From positions 1 through 64,000 of the forward strand of contig NC_088881.1 in NCBI RefSeq assembly GCF_032884065.1: DNA of 64,000 bases, read 5' to 3'. Below the pieces are notes generated by a model. The model saw nothing but the letters and a program-made list of their open reading frames with translations. It did no database searches and had not been told where the DNA came from. A program made the translations under genes and the position numbers. The stretch is from Artemia franciscana (Eukaryota > Arthropoda > Branchiopoda > Anostraca > Artemiidae). Positions 40,651 to 52,858 of the stretch are shown here, in pieces. The number at the start of each line of letters is the position of its first letter. The stretch's first letter is position 1.

Positions 40651-41027
40651 ATTCTTAGAGTGAAAACGTTGGAAATCTTTGAAAAAACTTTTTTTTTTTC
40701 CAATTCTAGATTGTTTTCTAAGAAAAAGTATCGTGTTTCTAAGTATATTTAACATAATGATTGTGGCTCAGCGAATGGATAGATGTGAAACTAATGAATT
40801 CATGGGTGTACGAGTATATTGCAAGTATCTTATCCTTATAGTGCGAGTTACAGCAGTAAGCTTGTCACAAAAACACGTGTTTCTGAGTGGACATCTACCG
40901 AACAAAATGAAAATGTCAATCAATTTATGTATTTGTTCAGGAACAAATTTTCATTATTTAAGGATAATGAATCTATTCAAGTAACAATATTATAATGAGC
41001 TAATGATGCGGCTTTCCTATTTTCTGT

Positions 41028-41187
41028 GGGTTTTACCTTTGTGACCAGAATGTCCAGTTGATTCTGTTCTTGCAATTGGTCCAAGTTTTTGGTTAGGAAT
41101 CAGCATAGTTCTAATTCCTTTAGGTGTGGATTTCCCATTGCCCCATAATCTTAAGAGATTTGTACCCTTCTTCGAATGCTCCCGGCC
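41028..41187 (-). CDS. Candidate internal coding exon, minus strand, unidentified
   Basis: On the minus strand an acceptor-like TTCTTTCATTCCTAG precedes an open segment, and AAAG|GTAAAACC closes it, giving a ~160-bp internal exon. The encoded ~53 residues are basic (SKRGYGREHSKKG, LLRLWGNGKSTPKGIRTM, PIARTESTGHSGHK); only one frame is open. It is followed on the same strand 4 kb away by the candidate terminal exon at 36904-37230, so the two may belong to one gene. I do not recognise the protein. Confidence 0.42.
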
Positions 41188-41259
41188 GTATCCACGTTTT
41201 GAACTAGGAATGAAAGAATGACGTTTATTACATCTCATGAAAGAATGACATGTATTTCA

Positions 41260-41869
41260 TTTCAACCATTTTGTCTCAACATCTATTTTTATGTGACCCT
41301 TATGCAATTTCTGAATATGTTGGGTCAACGATTGGTATAGTTTAAGCCCCTATTTCTCTTTGTGGTCTGGACTCCATGTTGCCTGAAATTCTCCGGAATA
41401 TGCGTATGATGAGTATCTTTCCAAAAAGATCTGACGAATTCAGGAGACGGTGAAACTTTTATGACAATATCTACTAAAAAAAATATTCTCGGGAATCAAG
41501 ACTCATTTAGGAAAATAAGTCTTTTGTAAGAAGCTACGAAGAACTTTCAGAGATTGTGTCTGTCTTGAGCTGAAAAGGTAATGTTGGTAACACTTGTTTG
41601 AAAAGAGATGTGCATGTAACTGAACCCCCATTTAATTCAACCTCTGTGCAATTCTTCTTACAAAACAAAATATAGTTGTGCAAACTTCTTACAAAACAAA
41701 ATATAATTCATACAAAAGAAAATACCTCCCAAAAAATCATAAATTCTTCTTACAATACAAAAGTAAGTATTCGCTAGGACCCTTTCTGCAGAGGAAGGAG
41801 GAAAGATTGTTCAAGATCGCCTTTGTCGGGCAATCATATAGGGCTAAACAAAAAAACAGGTTGCTCCTG
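41260..41869. other. Interval without recognised gene
   Basis: Short local repeats (CTTCTTACAAAACAAAATAT at ~41650 and ~41685) and no supported exon. Confidence 0.3.
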
Positions 41870-42000
41870 AATGGGATGAGATGATGTCTTAAAGAAAGAT
41901 TAAAGGGGAAGGGCACTTCTGAGGAGGGTATAAAGATTGGTGCTTTGAATAAATAGGGATGAATTAGAAGCGTGCTTAACTGTGTTGGCCTAAGCACTTC
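41870..42000 (+). mobile_element. LINE 3'-end fragment
   Basis: Matches the last ~120 bp of the LINE at 56600-56740: GATGTC, GGAGGGTATAAAGATTGG, AATAAATAGGGATGAATTAG, GTGTTGGCCTAAGC. Non-coding. Confidence 0.6.
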
Positions 42001-42061
42001 TATCTATTCTTCTTCATTTTCATTTATTTGGAGACGTAATGTATATTCAGCATACAATTCC

Positions 42062-42148
42062 ATGTCTTGTGGCATCTGAGATGGCACTCTTGGTTCCTTA
42101 TTACCTAGCAGAGGTCAATTCCCTGTGTCACCACAGGGTCAGAAATAA
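42062..42148 (-). mobile_element. SINE fragment
   Basis: On the minus strand ACCCTGTGGTGACACAGGGA and CTGCTAGGTAATAAGGAACC follow the same order as the SINE at 16538 (GTCCTGCGGTGGCGCAGTGG, CTAGCTTGGTAATACAGGAC). More diverged than the other two copies. Confidence 0.5.
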
Positions 42149-42489
42149 ATAACAAGATAAGTGGATTTGTCTTTTAATGTCTATCAGAATATGGCTAAGG
42201 CAATTAGTAGAATTGATTCAGTAATCCTTCTTGCTTTCTGTGACTTTAAAGGTTGATTTCAATTTTGATTTAGTCGGTCATCAGTTAGATGGATGTGACT
42301 CATAAACCTCTAGAAAAATTTTAGAAAGCTGATATTACAGTCTAGATACAGACTTAAGTAGACCTAATCAGGACGGGTTCGGTCATGACTGCCCGATGAT
42401 GATGAAGGAACTGTCTAGTGGACGAATGCCGAAGATACCATAGACACAGGTAGCGCCAACTTGTTTGAAGGATTGTCTAACTTGCTTGG

Positions 42490-42810
42490 CTCCCTATAGA
42501 ATAGAATTTATTTGCGCTAAAAGTCCATAGGCCATGAAAAAAAATGTAAAAAAAAAACGAACGATAACTCATAAATTGCACAGATCCTAACATAATCCTA
42601 CAAAAACCTAACTCCATGATTTATCACGAAACAAAGGAATCTAGCCAAACTTCTGAATCCCGTAAGACACTCTTGCGCACATACTCTCACCAACCACTTA
42701 AAATCAAAATTCCCCCTACCAAACACTTCAAATCTCCTATGACTCACGTTCACTACATCAAGTGATATACGCTCTCATTTAAATCTCCGCACATAGGACA
42801 AAATTAAAGG
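42490..42810 (-). mobile_element. Retroposon 3' tail, minus orientation
   Basis: On the minus strand the segment ends in GCGCAAATAAATTCTATTCT, a LINE-type 3' terminus. The body to the right (ACTCTTGCGCACATACTC, TACGCTCTCATTTAAATC) is non-coding and not assignable to a named family. Confidence 0.4.
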
Positions 42811-43027
42811 GTTAGTTTAAATGGTTCTACACTTCAGACATGCTAAAAGTCATCTCATCACTTGTCAGTAAACTAAGTTTATAGATAAATAAAACCAACA
42901 AAAGTACTTTCTACGGTTTAAGCTTAGTGTGTTGCTGAAGCAAAAGCATCTAGTTTTAATAGCTTTTAAACTCCTGTCCAATAATTAGGGTGATCCGAAA
43001 AAAAAAACCTTGAGTGGTTTGTGTTGG

Positions 43028-43067
43028 ATTAGATTTATCGCACAAGTGATTGTGCGATAAATCTAAT
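43028..43067. other. Perfect 18-bp-stem hairpin
   Basis: ATTAGATTTATCGCACAA, loop GTGA, and its exact complement. The surrounding DNA (42810-43560) has no recognised gene. It may be a tiny foldback insertion, a regulatory hairpin, or the trace of a double-strand-break repair event. Confidence 0.9.
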
Positions 43068-43559
43068 AAGAATTCTGTTAAATGAAGACAAAATATAAAC
43101 TTATTTTTTCTAGAGATAAAAACAAACTAATTCTAAATAACAAATGCAAAACGTGTTCCTTAAAACCCTTACTCTATTTTGAATTTTTATTTTTGATATG
43201 TTGTGATTCTCATTGTTGCATGTCTTCTAGTCGTCAATTTCTTTGTGCTACATTTTTTTTTATTTGCTGTGATTCTTGCTTTCCTTATATTTTAAAGTAA
43301 GAAGAAGGAAACACAGAGTGAGTACTTCGTTATTATGGCCATCCATCGTCCGACCACCCACCGAGTTGATAAACACTAATTAGCCTCTTAAGGAGATTAA
43401 ACAGGGAATTTCATTTTTTTTTCACCAGAGTATCTACGAGAAGAGACTATTGAATTTAAATCAAAAGTAATGGGATCTAAAATCTGATGTTCTGAATGTT
43501 GACGATACAGAACAAATTTCCCATTTTTTTTGGGGGGGGGATATATCTCCGTTATCTTC

Positions 43560-43815
43560 TTGGGTTCGCCCCTGGACTCAAGGGCTGTCTATGAAGTTTA
43601 TAAAAAGGTTAAGGATACGGCACTAGACCCTAAAACTTCTAATCGACGGTGCTGATCTCCGTCTTAAGACCCTTCAGCCAGGAAATGTAATGGGAGGATG
43701 GTGGCCATCCATCCTATGCTTTTTTAAGAATTGACAAGAATTCCCCTATTCGCCATGGACCAGTAAGAGACCCTAGGGCTTCCTGATAACCGAGCATTCT
43801 GTGGTAAACAAATTC
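43560..43815. mobile_element. SINE-like repeat
   Basis: GGTTAAGGATACGGCACTAG, CGACGGTGCTGATCTCCGTC and CAGCCAGGAAATGTAATGGG. The last block resembles 38005-38040. It looks like a tRNA-derived SINE body followed by a degenerate LINE. Orientation and ends are not resolved. Confidence 0.35.
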
Positions 43816-45330
43816 TGGACCAGTCTCTTTGAAAAGCTGTTGAACAGCACTTTATCATAAAACACCCAAGAAATTCCAGCAAGACTTTGGTCTACATAAA
43901 TGTTAACACGGATCCGCCGTCATCCACCGGAATTGTAGCAGCTGCAAATAAAACTGAAAAAAGTGGAGTTATCCAGAGAAGACGGAATTTTCAACGAAAT
44001 TTTTAAAAATGACAGTTCTCACATGCCTGACTAGTTGTGCCACATTGTTTGCAGCAATCTCGGTGACAGCCAAAGTACTTTCTGTTTGGAAACAAAGTAC
44101 CCTTGTAAATATCTTCGAAAGGGGATGTGACCCTCCCAGGCTATTTTTGAGAAATCTACCTCCCCTCTACTCTCAGCTAATTGCTGTCACACATTTTAGC
44201 TCATAGCTCAAAATCAGCTCATGGCTCAAAAGTCACTACTGTGATTGTGATGAGCATCGTGGATTCAGAGCAAACCATTTTTTTGGGGACCTTGTGTTTA
44301 CTTTAAAACTGCTGACGGAAAACTGCAAAGAGAGCAAATCTTTATGAAATTCATCGATATCGGAAAGATATTTGATTCAGTGCATCACTAGAATCTGCGA
44401 ATGATTTTATAGCACTATAGAATCACCAATTTTTTGCTGATCATTTCTCTCTATGGAGACATAAGGTTCTATGTAAAGACACCAAGTGGTAAAACTTGTT
44501 ACTCCTGCATCCTGTCAGGAGTAAAAAAGGCTTGGTCTTGTCGCTGCTACTCTACGTAATTGTATTTTATTACATAATATGTATCATCAGCACAGACGGA
44601 ATCCAGCTGAATCCTAAATTACACCTAACCAATATAGACCTCGCTAATGAAAGTACCGTACTAGAATCGTGATAACAACGAGCTCAAAAGCTTTTAGACC
44701 AATGAGGAAGAGATGCTGCCAGGTTTGCCTTGAACGAATATTGAAAAAAAAGCTCGGCCATGACACACTCACCCGTGAGAGTCGATTGTGGAGACCAACA
44801 GTCTGAAAAAGTCGCCTGTTGCGAATACCTTTGAATCATATTTGAAAATAGAGGACCCACCACAAAAAATGTGCTCACAAAAAATGATCAAGCCAAGAAA
44901 GTCATCAATAAACTACGGAAAGTTTTTTCCATCTGAAAGATTCTCTCTACGGCTAAAATTGTGACTTTTTAGTTGCAACGTAATACCAGTTCTGCTTTAC
45001 GCAGCCGAAAGCACTCACTAGAAGCATAGGATAACCAACCAAATCATCCTTGATAAATCAAATCAACTTTTTGTGACAAATGTAATTAGAGTTTGTTGAT
45101 GGAGATGCCTTGGCTACGTACTACTTATGAACAATCCCTCACTGGTGAATGCAGCGCTGCACTGGCAACCATCGAGTATACACCGTTCACGCAGACCCAG
45201 AAACAGCATGCACCGAACGTACGAAATAAATTTGCGAAGCCTGAACCGTGTATGCCTTGGTGCATCTGATCTAAGGTCTAAGGTAAGTTTTCCTCATTCT
45301 TTAAATATGACGGTAATCTAAATACATTTC
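43816..45330 (+). mobile_element. Highly degenerate LINE (reverse transcriptase pseudogene)
   Basis: Translation with frame changes gives DEHRGFRAN, FTLKLLTENCKESKSLFMKF and IDIGKIFDSVHH (RT motifs 1-A, FIDFxKAFDSVH type), then LYGDIRFYVKTPSGK and SGVKKA (motif B region). At 45190-45290 comes the C-terminal end also seen at 54600-54720 (CGAAGCCTG, TTGGTGCATCTG, TCTAAGGTAAG). Many stops. Old and inactive. Confidence 0.7.
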
Positions 45331-46132
45331 AATAGGGGCTCTGTGCACGCAATTTCCTATCCAGTGGTCCGATCAGCTCAGGATAATTTTTATATTCTTT
45401 TACGTTAAAAAATTTAAAGAAATTGACATAAAAATAAGTCCTAGTATACTTAAATGGACCCTGCGCGTGTTGCGGTGAAAGCCACTACATGCGCACTATA
45501 GCACCGAAAATCGCTCTTAGAACCCAATTTTGGGCAATATGTAGTGCATCAGCAGCTTTTCATCGTTGATGAATTCAAAATATAAATTTGAGAAAACGTG
45601 TTATTTGATAAGAGACTTATGAAGCAGCTCAGGCTTTTATTGGTAATAATTAAACAATAACTGGGAAATTCTTTTAACTGTATTTTACAGTTTAATGTAT
45701 GATGCCAATATTTCTACTCAGCAGACTTGCCTTACAGTAACCATGGTAACTATAAACAGAGTGTAGCCTAGGCACTACTAGTTTAACAGTTTAGCTAATT
45801 TTTAGTTATAGAGAAATGTCAGAAAGTTTTGTGGTATTGGGCCATGTCCATTCACTATTTTCCCTGAGAAACAAAGAAAATGTGATAGGCTAAATCTAGA
45901 AATCAGATAGATTTTCAACTGTTTAAGTTCCCATTGTCCTTTGTCTGACACTACTATAAAATTACAATTCTACAAAAGGATATATGATAAGAAAAGAATG
46001 TAGGCTATAAAAACTCCTCTTTGTGAACCCATCATCATGAATATTTGGAACTCAAATATACTCTGTACAATTCATATCTAAATTTGTACCCTACCATATT
46101 TTGATTTTGTTATTGGTTAATTTCTAAGAAAA
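45331..46132. other. Interval without recognised gene
   Basis: No exon, RNA gene or known repeat recognised. Confidence 0.3.
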
Positions 46133-46763
46133 TTTGGTAAAATTCTAGTTAATTGACTTCTTGCTATATCAGAAAGGGTTTAGGTTAGGAAAATAAAACT
46201 TCCAGGGATGGGTCTACAGGCTAAAGTATGTCCTGGGAAGGTATTTTAAAGTATCCACCTCCACTCCTTCTTGCTCAAGAGGGCCCTGAAATTTGCCTAC
46301 ATGACTGTTCTATACCTATTGAAATTTTGACAAAACAATATTTTACCTTAATTTTCATTTACTAGTTGCTTTTTATCTGCCTTTAGTTCTGAAAATGCAA
46401 TTCCTGTTATTTGAGTAGAAATTTGAGCCATATCAATTTTTTTTTCAAAATTTAGGAAATGTATTTGTGTATCTTTAAGACCTTATAGAATGAAATTGAG
46501 CACAGTTATGAAGCTGAAAACAATTTTGTTGTACTTCAATTAAGCAGAAGATCTATTTTGCAAGGTTTCACTTTTATCACACACATATTGTTAAAGGTCA
46601 TCAAAGGTCAGGGCCTTCTAGAGGCAGAAGGAATAGAGATAGTTACTTCAAAATACCTTCCCAGGACATACTTTAGTGTGTAGATTCATCCCTGAAAGCA
46701 TCATTTTCCTAACCTAAACCCTTTCTGAGATAGCAAGAAGTCAATTAACTAGAATTTTACCAA
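46133..46763. mobile_element. MITE with long TIRs, copy 2
   Basis: Bounded by TTTGGTAAAATTCTAGTTAA on the left and its complement (TTAACTAGAATTTTACCAA) on the right; same arms and core as 35250-35870. No transposase. Confidence 0.85.
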
Positions 46764-47575
46764 GGTAGGTACTTCAAAATACCTTCCCAGGATATACTTT
46801 AGCCTTTAGACCCATCTCTGAAAGTTTCATTTTCCTAACCTAACCCCTTTCCAAGATAGCCAAAAGTCAATAAACTAGAGTTTTGCCAAATTTTTGGTAA
46901 AATTCAAGTTAATTGACTTCTTGCTATAGAAGGAGTAGAGGTGGGTATTTTAAAATACCTTCCTGGGACATACTTTAGCCTGTAGACCCATCCCTGAAAG
47001 TTTCATTTTCCTAATCTAAACCCTTTCTGAGATAGCAAGAAGTCAATTAACTAGAATTTTACCCCTACCTCCACTCCTCCTCCCTCTAGAGGGTCCTTAC
47101 CTTTGATGACCTTTAAAAATATATGTGTTGTAAAAGTGAAACCTTGAAAAATAGATCTTCTGCTTGAATAAAGTACAACAAGATTGTTTTCAGCTTCACA
47201 ACTTTACTCAATCCCAGTTTACAAGGTTTTAAAGATATGGAAATACATTTGCTAAATTTTGAAGAAGAAAAATAACATTGAAATAGGCTGAGAATTCTCA
47301 GCCTAACGGCAGAACTAAAGGCAGAGAAAAAGCAACTGGTAGCTGAAAATTAAGGTAAAATGTTGTTTTGTCAAAACTTCAATAGGTGTAGACCTGACAT
47401 GTAGGTGAATTCCAGGGCCCTCTAGAGGAAGAAGGAGTGGAGGTGGGTACTTCAAAATACCTTCCAGGGATATACTTTAGCTTGTAGACCCATCCCTGAA
47501 AGTTTCATTCCCCTAATCTAACCCCTTTCCAAGATAGCCAAAAGTCAATACACTAGAATTTTATCAAAAATTTTG
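46764..47575. mobile_element. Cluster of MITE arm fragments and an inverted third copy
   Basis: 46764-46893 and 46929-47064 each repeat the right arm only. A fragment of left arm lies at 46894-46928. 47063-47575 is a full-length copy in opposite orientation (GAAACCTTGAAAAATAGATC, AGCAACTGGTAGCTG). This arrangement needs several insertions or rearrangements of the same element at one place. Confidence 0.75.
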
Positions 47576-48620
47576 TTGTATGACCTTAGAGCAATACTGT
47601 TACTTTTCTTTTGAATATAAAATACCCTATCATGCTTTCAAACTAGGCTACTTATGAAAGCTGAATTTGTAGTTTCCCATGCAAAAAATTGGCTTTAGGA
47701 CACAGTTTGAGAAACAGAGTTGAGGTTTCATGCATAGTTGTGCTATGTGTAGATTATAACATTCTATATAACATTAATCAAATGTCATCATTTGCTAATA
47801 TGTTGTAGACTAAATTGAAAACAAGTTGAATTATGTTTAGTATTTGAAGATTTGTTTTAAAAAGGGTGTTGAGCTTTTGAAGGCAGTGGTCAATTATCTT
47901 CATAAATATGTCTCACCAGGTCTCAATCTGCTTGGCAAGGGAAATAAATTTATTATAAACTACCAGTTTTGGTTATATGTTTTGATTGGTCATTGAAGTT
48001 CTGCTTGAGAAACGAAGCCACTTACCACTGAGGAAGCCTGAGACCTATTCATAACTGCTAAGATGACTCATAAGCTTCTTTACTACAAAGCAGTGATTGC
48101 TGACCATCAGTAAAAAGTTTTTGTTTCCTTCTCAATATACTCCTCAAACTATACTTTGTTTGATTCTCTAGTTCTCAATGTTGGAGGTCTAGCTTCTACA
48201 CTCTTCATTTTTCAGTATTGTTTTATGTAGCCTATAATGCCTATTGCTATCATCAATTTTTTTTCTGATAATGGAATGCCATCTTCCTCACCTTACAAGT
48301 CTATCTGCTCCAACTCATCACTGCTGTGACTTTACTAACTCATGGCTTCTGCATCCCTCCCAAGTGGAAAAGACTTGTCCTATGAGTAAAGTTAGGGTCT
48401 AGATGAGAATTTTCACTGTCACTCAGATTGGAATCTGAGGTTACAGTAACCCTGATCTTATCTTCTGTGAGGCCACTCTTTGTATATGCCATTCCAGTCT
48501 ATAAACAAGACAAATGCTTATAAAATAATCAAGTGTTTCATAGAATTTGTTTAATATTAATGTGTTTCCATAACATGTGCAAGCAAATGTAAACAAACAA
48601 AGTCAATGTGTTAATACATT
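47576..48620. other. Interval without recognised gene
   Basis: No exon or repeat family recognised in about 1 kb. Confidence 0.3.
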
Positions 48621-48805
48621 TTAAGATTTACATCTGAACCTAGAATCACACTGGATACTGCTTTTTCTTGAAAGGCTCCTACAATCAATATCAATACCAA
48701 TGTAGCCTCTGAAACAGGGAGCAAATCCACATTGAGAACAAATTGGCTGGTAAAAAACTGGCCCTTTGCTGTAGTGCAATTTCTTTTTTTTTGTCTTTTT
48801 TCCTC

Positions 48806-49320
48806 TCATGGGACACTATTCCACTCAACATCCAGTAAGTTCTTGAAAGCTTCATCATTGAGTGCTAAGAGTGGTGTATCTGAGAGGCTTGCAATGGTTG
48901 AAATCACAGCAGGAGAAAGGCTTTTAATGATGTTGAATTTTAACTGATGGCTTGAATAGCCTCTTTGAATTTCCCCTCCTATTTGGAAAGTTGACAAAGG
49001 GATTGGGGGAGGGGTTCTTGTGAAGTAAGCTTTAGGTCATAAGTATATGAGTTTTTTGTTGTCTATGCACCAGTGTGAATAATTTCAAAGCCTTCAAATG
49101 TTCATCATAAGACTTGTTTCTCATCTTTGTTACTACCTTAGTAGTTCTCCTCAGTATTCCTTCCAGAAGTTGTGTATCACCTCTGTTCCCTTGTGATGTA
49201 ATGCATATTCTAAAGTCAAGCACTGGTCCAACAAGGTCCTTTTACAACTTTACAAAAACACAGGGAGATCTACTGAGAATGGTTCTCTTTCAAGTGGAAT
49301 AAAACTTTCAGTTTTCATTC
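48806..49320 (-). mobile_element. CR1-like LINE, C-terminal fragment (copy i)
   Basis: The minus strand encodes RRTTKVVTKMRNKSYDEHLK and ALKLFTLVHRQQ (region C-terminal to the RT), then the end of the protein, DEAFKNLLDVEWNSVP. It parallels 49640-50110, so two truncated copies lie in the same orientation. Confidence 0.7.
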
Positions 49321-49639
49321 TTTGAGCACAATGCTGTACCAAGAAAATGCTGCCTTTTTTTGGGGAAATTTACAGCCTTTTGTTCATACCTGTTGCTCTT
49401 ATAAGGTGGAAGAAAACATCACAGTTTGTCAAGCCCTAAAGAAGTCAAAAATGTGAAACTGAAGGTAAACACTAAAACAGGTAAAATCCATACTTCAAGC
49501 CTATGAATTATTTAATATATAACTATCAATAATTGAAACTTAAGCCAACAGAAAACCAACAAACAAACCAAAATTTAAACAAATTACTGTACCTTAATTT
49601 GCATTCAGAACAAATTAAGTTCCTTCTTGATCTGTGAAT

Positions 49640-51130
49640 TTCTCAATAGTTAATGATGCAGTTGATTAGACATAAGATCCATTCTGCTGGTACTTTTAGG
49701 AAACAACCTTCCACTGAACATCCAAATTCTTGAAAGCTTCATCATTGGGAATTGACTGTTGTATCTGAGGGACAGTTCGAATGGTAGACTACAAGGCACA
49801 AGAAAACTACTGTTGGTGTTCAGTTTTGACTGCTTCAGCTTCTTTGAATGTCCCCTCCTATCAGTGCCAATATTTTGGGAAGTTGACATGTGAATGGGGG
49901 GGGGGTCTTGTGAAGTTACATTTGTCATAATACTTGTTTTTCATCTTTGTTACTACCTTAGTAGCTCTCCTTTGCACCCCTTCCAGAAGCTTTATTTCAT
50001 CCTTGTGATGCTATCTACTTTCCAAAGTCAAGCACTGGCCTGACAAGGGCCATGTACAACTTCAGAAAATCATAAGGAGATCTACTGGAAATAGTTTTCT
50101 TTAAGAGACCAAGGACAGAGTTTGCATGAGACATAGTCTTTTGTACTGGTTGTCAACAACAATTCCAAGATTTCTGTATTCATCCACACTTTGCAGCTCT
50201 TATATGCTATTTCCAGCTTAATGTGCAATAGTATAATTGAAACCTAGACTGGAATTTTACAAAATGTATGATGCTACATTTGTCAATGTTGAAACTCATG
50301 CACTATGTTTTTGCCATCTTTTTGATTTCTGCTTGCAGTGACTACTGTTTGACTGCACTGAACAGCTTTGAATCATCAGCATAGAGAGGGAGACAATGTC
50401 TAGCCAGTTTAGAAGTATCATATATACAGATATCATACAGGGTATGGTCTAAGATACTACCCTGCAGAATAATGCTGGTGACTTCACATCTCTCAGAGAG
50501 TATTACCTTAAATTGCACTTGCTAGTGATGAGGACAAATCCATTCTCTCTCAATAGCAAAAAGTCTCACACTCTGTGTTCATCCAATCCACAATGTCTGC
50601 ATTAATTCCACTTGAGAATATTCTTATTTTCAGGTGCAGATGTGAAACTTTGTCAAATGTTTTTGCAAGATCAAGCAACAGGACATCCATGATTGGCCCT
50701 GATTAATCAGATTTGTTATTGCATCCTAAGTCTCCAGCAAATTTGTTTCTACTGGCTTTCCTGGTTCAAATCCATGTTGGCCTGCCAATTGTATTTCATT
50801 AAATTTGAAATGTATCATGATAGGGTCATTTACCAGTCTTTCCATTTACCCCTCTTGTTACTTCTGTTACACTCTTTAAGTGTAACACTTATGGGATGGT
50901 AATTCTCTGTGCTGGCTTTATTTCCCTTTTTGAACAAAGGGGTGACAAATACTGTTTTCCAGTCTGCTGGTACTTCTGTGGTACATAGGGAAACTTTGAA
51001 TAATTGTGTGAGTGGCTTGTCAATATTTTCAGCAACTCCTTTCAAAGGACGTGGATCTAGCTTATCTGGTCCAACTAATTTGTTGAGATCTAGCAATATA
51101 AGTCAAACAAGGACATTTAGACTATAAATC
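49640..51130 (-). mobile_element. CR1-like LINE, RT region (copy ii), broken
   Basis: On the minus strand from 51096: GPDKLDPRPLKGVAENI and VTPLFKKGNKASTENYHPIS (RT N-terminal motifs), later LYADDSKLF (catalytic YADD, ~50385), then LGLLKKTISSRSPYD and LYMALVRPVLDF. Frameshifts and stops separate them. 5'-truncated. The motif order is that of CR1/L2-type LINEs, which reverse-transcribe at a nicked target. Confidence 0.8.
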
Positions 51131-51960
51131 TCAGTAGGCTGCATTTGATGGTGGACTTGTGTGGGTTGAATAGTGAATAAGTTGTATCTAATATACTATT
51201 AAAAAGAGACAAAAACTGGAAGTTCAGTTCATCTGCAATTTATTTGACACCTATTAGTTCTGCTCCTAATGCAGCAAAAGAGATTGAGGCAAAACCATAC
51301 AGGGGTGACTCTGTAGATTGGACCTCTTGTCCAAAGTTTTGAACATTCAATTCCTCCTTCTAAATGCCTTTTATGTAACACACATTTGCTGCAAGTTTTA
51401 GATCTTGGATAAAAGAGACAACCAACAACAGAGGCAAAGAAGTTTGTACATGCTTTCTGGAAATCCTGACGCATGTAGTCTTCGTCAAATAGTTTCGAAA
51501 TAATTGTAGTTCTAGGGCCATAAGTTAGCAGGATCAGACAAGCTATGCCCCTACAATTTGCATGGTAATTTTCAACAGTAAATGTCTGGCCATTATCTAC
51601 AAAAATAAATTTTCAAAATGGCATCAATAAGGAGCAACTCCAGATGCTTTTTTGAGGCAACTCTGGATGCTTTTTGCTATGTCCAGTTTCACCCTGTACT
51701 GATGGGAGAGTTTTTCTAACCGGAAAAATGGAATTATATGTAGCTGGTGGTGGAAAATTGCAAAGTATTCAGTTTTGTCATGGAGGACATGCAGGCTTCT
51801 TTCCTTTCTATGCCTTAAAGCATGAAGTAGTGCAATACATGTAACTTCTATGTTGTTTTCTTCAGATGCTGATGCTTTTATTTTTTGTTGACAGATGGTT
51901 TGAGGCTATATCCAAAAGGGTAGTTGTGCTTCTGATCCAGAATTAATCAGGTATACTACA
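51131..51960. other. Interval without recognised gene
   Basis: No supported feature. The 81-codon minus frame at 51229-51474 could be a diverged 5' extension of the neighbouring LINE, but I cannot match it. Confidence 0.3.
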
Positions 51961-51979
51961 ATCAATTTGTAAATGGGAA

Positions 51980-52422
51980 TTGGTCTTTCCAAGCAACCAA
52001 AGAAGGTTTTTTTTTTTAAAGAAGAATACCCTCATGGATGCTGCAAAAGAGTACATGGCAAAAATGCAAGATCTTGAGCAGAGGTGTGCTAGTGGTAGCA
52101 ATAATGACAAAGCCAGTGTTCAGGAGAGAACTAAGTTTGTTTTTACTTTCAAACAAGAGAAAGAGCTTGCTGCATACCTAAAAAATGTTTACTTCTGAAC
52201 CAACAGCTGACTCCCTTTACAACAAGAAAGTTAGCCTACCAATGGGCAGTAACACTGGAGATTAAATTCCGATCAAGCAGGGAATCGAATGACAGACCAG
52301 GAGTTGACTGGATAAAAGGGTTCATCAAGCAGAAACTCAGTTTGTCCATCAGAAAACCTGAAAATACAATCCAGGCTTGTGTTGCTGGCTTTAATGCTGT
52401 TATTATTGTGTATCTGACATAA
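51980..52422 (+). pseudogene. Pogo/Tigger-type transposase N-terminal (CENP-B-like HTH) fragment
   Basis: The first frame (to 52198) ends RTKFVFTFKQEKELAAYLKN. After a frameshift, 52207-52422 reads LTPFTTRKLAYQWAVTLEIK, RPGVDWIKGFIKQKLSLSIR and KPENTIQACVAGFNAV. This order (tail of a psq-type HTH, then a CENP-B-type DNA-binding domain with GxxWxxGFLxRxxxLSxRxPE) is that of pogo/Tigger transposases and of host genes derived from them. The DDE nuclease domain is absent downstream. A single-exon remnant. Confidence 0.7.
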
Positions 52423-52858
52423 GGTATCTGATCGAAATTTTAAGATCGCCATTTTCTGTCTTAGGAACTTCGAAAAAGGCTTGATAACTTTGTCTTTGAC
52501 TGATTTGCTGCATCTGAGAAGGATTGACTTTGGAGTAAAATGTCTGGACTTTGGCTAGGCATTAATAAATATATTCTGGGGAAAAGTTACTCACAAACTA
52601 GATGGTTAATAGAAGTGTTTCTGGGGCAACGTTTGTTTCTAGCTAGTTGGAGAGAAAGTTTTGACACGTTTTTTTTTTTTAGTAAAGCTCAAATTGTGGA
52701 CTTGAGAAGCCATGGGGTTTTCAGCCCTACTCATGTTAACTTTTGCTCGTTTTGAGTTTGACTTGGCTATTTATTGTAATTTCTGTTTGTTTTGAGTTTC
52801 ATTTATTTATTGATAGTGATTTGTGGTAGTTTTATGCTTGGAAGATTATTTGGCTTAA
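52423..52858. other. Interval without recognised gene
   Basis: No DDE transposase motifs or other features follow the transposase fragment. The short open frame at 52540 is unsupported. Confidence 0.3.

Noticed and set aside
41737-41997. 86-codon minus frame
   Set aside because: Overlaps the antisense of a LINE 3' end and has no protein resemblance.
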